Made by a program: the position numbers and the translations under genes. Below, one piece after another: positions 60,453-64,000 of a stretch of DNA of 64,000 nucleotides; the stretch's first letter is position 1, and each line of letters opens with the position of its first letter. Below the pieces are notes generated by a model, which saw only the letters and a program-made list of their open reading frames with translations, was not told where the DNA came from and did no database searches. This stretch comes from WRDS01 sp964492775 (GTDB lineage: Bacteria > Actinomycetota > Coriobacteriia > Anaerosomatales > PHET01): the NCBI GenBank assembly GCA_964492775.1, contig CAZBLH010000005.1, positions 1-64,000 of the forward strand, given 5' to 3'.

Positions 60453-62204
60453 ATGAGAGACATCAACCTGCGCTACGTCGACGAGGCCTACGGCGAAGAT
60501 GGCCTCATCGAACGGTTCGGCCTGCACTACCCTGACAACTTCAACTTCGCGTACGACATCGTCGACGACATCGCTCTCGCGGAGCCCGATCGCCCAGCGA
60601 TGGTGTGGTGCAACCCCGAAGGCGAGGAACACCGCTTCTCCTTCGGCGACATCAAGCGATGGAGCGACAAGACCGCGAACTACCTATCATCGCTTGGCAT
60701 CGGCAAGGGCGACATGGTCATGGTGATCCTGCGCCGCCACTACCAGTTCTGGTTCACCGCCGTTGCGCTCCAGAAGCTCGGGGCCGTCATGGTCCCGGCG
60801 ACCTTCATGCTCAAGGAGCACGACCTCGAGTACCGGCTCAACTCGGCGAGCGTCAAGGCGGTCATTTGCACCTCCATCGGCGACATCGCGGCGACCGTCG
60901 ACGCGGTACAACCCTCCTGCCCAACCCTGGAGCTGAAGCTGATCGTGGACGGCGCTGGCGGCGGGACGACCGATCCGGCCGAGGCGGCTGCTGCAGGAAT
61001 CGGGCCCGCACTCTCCGGCCCCGACGGCGTGTGCGCTCGGCGTTTGGAGCGAGACAGCTGGCTCGACTTCAACGCGGGTGTATCGGCAGCACCCGAGGGC
61101 TTCGAGCGCCTGGCGACGGCCGTATCCGATCCGTTCCTCCTGTACTTCTCGTCGGGCACGACCGGAAACCCCAAGATGGTGCTCCACGACGGCGCGTACC
61201 CGCTCGGACATATCTGCACGGCCAAGCACTGGCACAACGTTCAGACTGATGGCGGGTGCCACTTCACCATCGCCGATACCGGATGGGGCAAGGCGGTTTG
61301 GGGCAAGCTGTACGGGCAGTGGGCCATGGAGGCCTGCGTCTTCACCTACGACTTCGACCGATTTGTACCCGCCGACATCCTGGCGCTGATTGAGCGGTAC
61401 CGGATCACAACCCTGTGTTGCCCACCAACGATGTACCGTTTCATGGTCGCCGAGGGGCTCGGCGGCCGGGACCTCAGCTCGCTCACCTACTGCACTACGG
61501 CGGGTGAGGCTCTCAATCCCGACCTGTTCGAGGCGTGGCGCGATCACACGGGGCTCCCGCTCGTGGAGGGCTTCGGTCAGACCGAGACCACGTGCGCGAT
61601 CTTCAACACCGTGGGCATGGAGTGCCGCCCCGGCTCGATGGGCAAGCCCTCGCCCGCCTACACCGTCGAGCTGCACAATGATGACGGCTTGCGCTGCACC
61701 CCCGGCCAGACCGGCGAGGTCGTCATCAAGCTCGACCCACGCCCTGAAGGCCTGATGATGGAGTACTACCGCAACGCCGAGAAGACGGCCGAAGCTATGT
61801 ACGATGGCTGGTACCACACGGGAGACTTGGCCTGGGCCGACGAGGACGGGTACTTCTGGTACGTCGGCCGCAACGACGACATCATCAAGTCCAGCGGCTA
61901 CCGGATCGGCCCGTTCGAGGTGGAGAGCGTCCTGCTGGAGCACGACGCCGTGCGTGAGTGTGCGGTCACCGGCGTGCCTGATGAGGTCCGCGGCAAGGCG
62001 GTCAAGGCGACCATCGTGCTCGCCGAGGGTTTCACGCCCAGCGCGGAGCTCGTCGCTGAGCTCCAGACGTGGGTCAAGAAGCGCACGGCGCCCTACAAGT
62101 ACCCTCGCGTGGTCGATTTTGTGGACGCGCTGCCCAAGACGGTAAACGGAAAGATCCGCCGAGCAGCCATCCGCGACAACGACGCGGGCAACACCGAGGA
62201 GTAG
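60453..62204 (+). CDS. AMP-forming acyl-CoA synthetase, copy B
   Basis: 583 residues. Adenylation motifs: YFSSGTTGNPKM (P-loop), [46 protein letters not shown] and the catalytic lysine near TVNGKIRRAAIRD. It is similar over its length to copy A, and like the ACSM/medium-chain group carries NFAYDIVDDIA near the N-terminus. It makes acyl-CoA plus AMP and PPi from a carboxylic acid, or runs in reverse to form ATP when linked to the oxidoreductase. Seven bases separate it from the regulator stop. Confidence 0.92.
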   Translation: MRDINLRYVDEAYGEDGLIERFGLHYPDNFNFAYDIVDDIALAEPDRPAMVWCNPEGEEHRFSFGDIKRWSDKTANYLSSLGIGKGDMVMVILRRHYQFWFTAVALQKLGAVMVPATFMLKEHDLEYRLNSASVKAVICTSIGDIAATVDAVQPSCPTLELKLIVDGAGGGTTDPAEAAAAGIGPALSGPDGVCARRLERDSWLDFNAGVSAAPEGFERLATAVSDPFLLYFSSGTTGNPKMVLHDGAYPLGHICTAKHWHNVQTDGGCHFTIADTGWGKAVWGKLYGQWAMEACVFTYDFDRFVPADILALIERYRITTLCCPPTMYRFMVAEGLGGRDLSSLTYCTTAGEALNPDLFEAWRDHTGLPLVEGFGQTETTCAIFNTVGMECRPGSMGKPSPAYTVELHNDDGLRCTPGQTGEVVIKLDPRPEGLMMEYYRNAEKTAEAMYDGWYHTGDLAWADEDGYFWYVGRNDDIIKSSGYRIGPFEVESVLLEHDAVRECAVTGVPDEVRGKAVKATIVLAEGFTPSAELVAELQTWVKKRTAPYKYPRVVDFVDALPKTVNGKIRRAAIRDNDAGNTEE

Positions 62205-62249
62205 CACCGCTGGGCATCGCGGGCTCGCTTGGGCTGGTCGCATAGACAC

Positions 62250-62291
62250 AATAAGCGCCCTGCGGCGTCGTGGCATCGCAGGGCGCTTATT
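62250..62291. terminator. Bidirectional intrinsic terminator
   Basis: AATAAGCGCCCTGCG...CGCAGGGCGCTTATT is a 15-bp perfect stem with A/T-rich outer ends. It can end the acyl-CoA synthetase transcript on the plus strand and tRNA-Ile on the minus strand. Confidence 0.85.
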
Positions 62292-62300
62292 CACATTGAG

Positions 62301-62377
62301 TGGTGGGCCCGAGTGGATTCGAACCACTGACCTCACGGTTATCAGCCGTGCGCTCTAACCAACTGAGCTACGGGCCC
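62301..62377 (-). tRNA. tRNA-Ile (anticodon GAT)
   Basis: 77 nt with encoded CCA. GGGCCCG acceptor pairs with CGGGCCC; D-arm TAGCTCAGTTGGTTAGAGC; anticodon loop CTGATAA gives GAT; T-arm AGTGGTTCGAATCCACT. Confidence 0.97.
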
Positions 62378-62396
62378 TCAGGTGAAACGCTCGCAT

Positions 62397-62425
62397 ACGA
62401 TAGCGTGACCACCGATGAGCGTCAA
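62397..62425 (-). promoter_or_regulatory. Sigma-70-type promoter of tRNA-Ile
   Basis: TTGACG (-35, complement 62420-62425), 17-bp spacer, TATCGT (-10, complement 62397-62402), about 20 bases before the tRNA. Confidence 0.8.
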
Positions 62426-62438
62426 ATCCCACGGCATC

Positions 62439-62837
62439 TCAGGCCCCCGGGAGCACCGTCACGTGCAGCCTTCTCGTGCGAGGTCCGTCGAATTCACAGA
62501 AGTAGATGCCCTGCCAGGTGCCGAGAACAAGCCGTCCGCCCTCGATGGGAACGAGCAGGCTCGGCCCCACCAGCGAGGCCTTGAGATGCCCGTCGCTGTT
62601 GCCCTCCCGGTGCCTCCAGCCAGCCGAACGCGGAGCCACGCGGGCGAGCCCGTCTACCACGTCAGCGGCGACGTCGGGGTCGGCGTTCTCGTTGATCGTG
62701 ACGGCAGCCGTCGTGTGCGGGCAGAAGACGAGTACCGCGCCTCGGGTCACGGCCGACTCCGCGATAGCCTCGGCGACCATGTCGGTCACATCAACGAGCT
62801 CTTCTCGGCGAGTCGTGCGCACTTGGAACTGCACCAC
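62439..62837 (-). CDS. YjbQ/UPF0047 family protein
   Basis: 132 residues. The signature CPHTTAAVTINENADPDV, GNSDGHLKASLVG and LGTWQGIYFCEFDGPR are all present. YjbQ proteins are secondary thiamine-phosphate synthase-like enzymes, role unclear; the histidines form a metal-binding patch. GTG 62837 or 62834 with GGGAGAGG upstream. Divergent from the DUF151 protein. Confidence 0.9.
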   Translation of the reverse strand: MVQFQVRTTRREELVDVTDMVAEAIAESAVTRGAVLVFCPHTTAAVTINENADPDVAADVVDGLARVAPRSAGWRHREGNSDGHLKASLVGPSLLVPIEGGRLVLGTWQGIYFCEFDGPRTRRLHVTVLPGA

Positions 62838-62913
62838 GGCGACCTCTCCCCGGTCGGGGTATGATAAGAGATTCAGCCACACACTACCGCAAGTGCGACT
62901 AGGAGGCGGCCTC

Positions 62914-63402
62914 ATGGTACAGGTCGGGATTGCGAGCATCGCGGTAGATCCGCGGACCGAGCAGCCGGTCATCATCCTGAAGCCGCTCCAGGATGAGTCG
63001 GAACACGAGCGGCTGCTGCCCATCTGGATCGGGCACCCTGAAGCCACCGCGATCCTGCTCGCGCTGGAGGGCGTGGAGACTCCCAGGCCTATGACGCACG
63101 ATCTCATGAACGGCGTGCTGGCAGCGACGGGCCACTACGTCGAGCGTGTCGAGATCACTCGCGTGGAAGAGGGCACGTACTACGCCGCCCTGTTTCTCCG
63201 CGGAGAGGATAGCCTCCACGCAATCGACTCACGACCCTCGGACGCGATTGCGCTTGCCGTGCGCACCGGTGCGCCGATCTTCGTCGCAGAAGACGTCCTG
63301 GACTCCTCCGGGATCGTCGACGAGTCAATCGACGAAGACGCCGAGGTCGAGGAGTTCCGCCGCTTCCTCGAGAACGTGGACCCAGAGGACTTCCAGGGCT
63401 AA
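62914..63402 (+). CDS. DUF151 bifunctional nuclease-family protein
   Basis: 162 residues. LLPIWIGHPEATAILLALEG and AIDSRPSDAIALAVRTGAPIFV are the conserved DUF151 core (about residues 33-130), followed by an acidic DUF151-associated tail. Plant members show RNase/DNase activity; bacterial function is open. ATG has AGGAGG 8 bases upstream. Stops overlap with the convergent membrane fusion gene. Confidence 0.88.
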   Translation: MVQVGIASIAVDPRTEQPVIILKPLQDESEHERLLPIWIGHPEATAILLALEGVETPRPMTHDLMNGVLAATGHYVERVEITRVEEGTYYAALFLRGEDSLHAIDSRPSDAIALAVRTGAPIFVAEDVLDSSGIVDESIDEDAEVEEFRRFLENVDPEDFQG

Positions 63403-64000
63403 CTCCCTGCCGCTCGCACCGCCATGCCATCGCTGTACTGCGTTGCCCCTGCGAGCGCTACGACGGCGCCCGGCTCCAGGCCGCCGAGCACCTCTACATC
63501 AGTCTCGGTGGTTGCGCCGACGGTGATCTCCGTCTTGGCGAGCTTCCCTTCACGCACGACGTACACGTAGTCCGTGCCACCTTCTGCGAAGAGCGCATCG
63601 AGCGGGATGGTGAGCGCGCCTGTCTGAGAACTCACCTCGATCACGGCATCGCCCTTCATGCCGACGAGGATGTCCTCTCCTGTCGACTCCAGCGCCAGCT
63701 CGACCTCGAACACGGTGGCACCGGTCGCGGTCGTCTGAGCGACCGGGTTGATGCGGACTACGCTCGTCGAGAACTCCTTGTCGGGGAACGCGTCGAGCCT
63801 GATGTTGGCGGCCATGTCGACGGTGATCCGCCGGACGTCAACCTCGTCGACCTCCGCGATGAATGAGAGAGCGCCGAAGTCCACCACAGTGAAGGGTGCA
63901 GCTCCCGGCGACACAGCCGACCCCGGCCCAAGTGGCGGGACGTCAGCGCCGGGAATGGCGGACGGGGCTGTGTTGAAGACCACCACTCCCCCGATGGGAG
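63399..64000 (-). CDS. RND/ABC efflux membrane fusion protein, C-terminal part (runs off window)
   Basis: About 200 residues from the C-terminal half of a HlyD/MacA-like periplasmic adaptor. FTVVDFGALSFIAEVDEVDVRRI is a beta-barrel start, RLDAFPDKEFSTSVVRINPVA a barrel strand, then a membrane-proximal domain (TIPLDALFAEGGTDYVYVVREG; VEVLGGLEPGAVVALAG). The frame stays open through the window edge (PIGGVVVFN), so the lipoyl and hairpin parts lie beyond 64000. Together with MacB-like genes at 50216-53096 this hints at a tripartite pump, but they are 10 kb apart. Confidence 0.85.
   Translation of the reverse strand, partial: PIGGVVVFNTAPSAIPGADVPPLGPGSAVSPGAAPFTVVDFGALSFIAEVDEVDVRRITVDMAANIRLDAFPDKEFSTSVVRINPVAQTTATGATVFEVELALESTGEDILVGMKGDAVIEVSSQTGALTIPLDALFAEGGTDYVYVVREGKLAKTEITVGATTETDVEVLGGLEPGAVVALAGATQYSDGMAVRAAGS

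Noticed and set aside
60687..62336. A 549-codon minus-strand open frame opposite the acyl-CoA synthetase.
   Set aside because: It is the antisense shadow of a high-GC gene with clear adenylation motifs on the other strand; the shadow protein has no recognisable domain.
1..64000. CRISPR arrays, rRNA genes, replication origin.
   Set aside because: No regularly spaced short repeats, no rRNA signatures and no DnaA-box cluster with dnaA/gyrB context were seen.

Overview
The window reads as a draft-assembly segment (it contains a 10-N scaffold gap) of a high-GC Gram-positive genome, most likely an anaerobic actinomycetote near the Coriobacteriia/Anaerosomatales. The basis is strong GC bias, frequent GTG/TTG starts, many short ATGA/GTGA gene overlaps, PRC-barrel and YtxH proteins, a ferredoxin-dependent 2-oxoacid oxidoreductase, a 24-CXXCH cytochrome, T-box and M-box leaders, and a UGA codon that looks like selenocysteine. 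The taxon is an inference; no rRNA is present.

Layout. 1-3901: an Rhs/YD-repeat gene on the minus strand broken by two seemingly identical IS3-family elements. Copy 1 has a 3-bp target duplication, and excising it restores the reading frame. Copy 2 has mismatched flanks and marks a rearrangement (or assembly) breakpoint. 4036-7482: an SsuBC/TauBC-like ABC transporter with an acetyltransferase, a HAD phosphatase and a small RHH-like protein. 7688-11936: an M-box Mg2+ riboswitch with terminator, a PRC/MgtE-N/CBS membrane protein, an Nramp-related transporter with NRMT-type substitutions, and 5-formyl-THF cyclo-ligase. 11933-18084: YbaK, an acetyltransferase, stress/envelope proteins, a T-box-controlled aminotransferase, a three-gene set containing a free-standing cyanophycin-synthetase N-domain homologue, and an RlpA-like protein with a long leader.

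18463-31172: an HD-GYP protein coupled to a HEAT-repeat protein, Maf, a minus-strand operon (CorC/CNNM, LiaF-like, PspC, amidohydrolase, methyltransferase), small membrane proteins, an FNR-type reductase, hemolysin III and acylphosphatase. 31206-38476: an ABC-2 exporter and a K+ module (two TrkA-like proteins convergent with a KimA-like transporter). 38604-41212: the multiheme cytochrome, tRNA-Ala(TGC) with a good promoter, and a membrane-anchored thioredoxin with in-frame UGA at the first active-site cysteine. 41330-50110: one 2,926-codon NdvB-like cyclic beta-glucan synthase. 50216-53870: a MacB/FtsX-type ABC module with a secreted beta-sandwich protein and a Yip1-like protein.

53893-62204: a 2-oxoacid:ferredoxin oxidoreductase operon (P-loop NTPase, ferredoxin, alpha, beta, gamma) flanked on both sides by paralogous pairs of XRE-cupin regulator and AMP-forming acyl-CoA synthetase. 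This suggests fermentative oxidation of amino-acid-derived 2-oxoacids or organic acids via CoA thioesters. One synthetase is interrupted by the gap, next to about 127 bp that appears to come from an unrelated RNase J gene. 62301-64000: tRNA-Ile(GAT), YjbQ, a DUF151 nuclease, and the end of an efflux-type membrane fusion protein that runs off the window.
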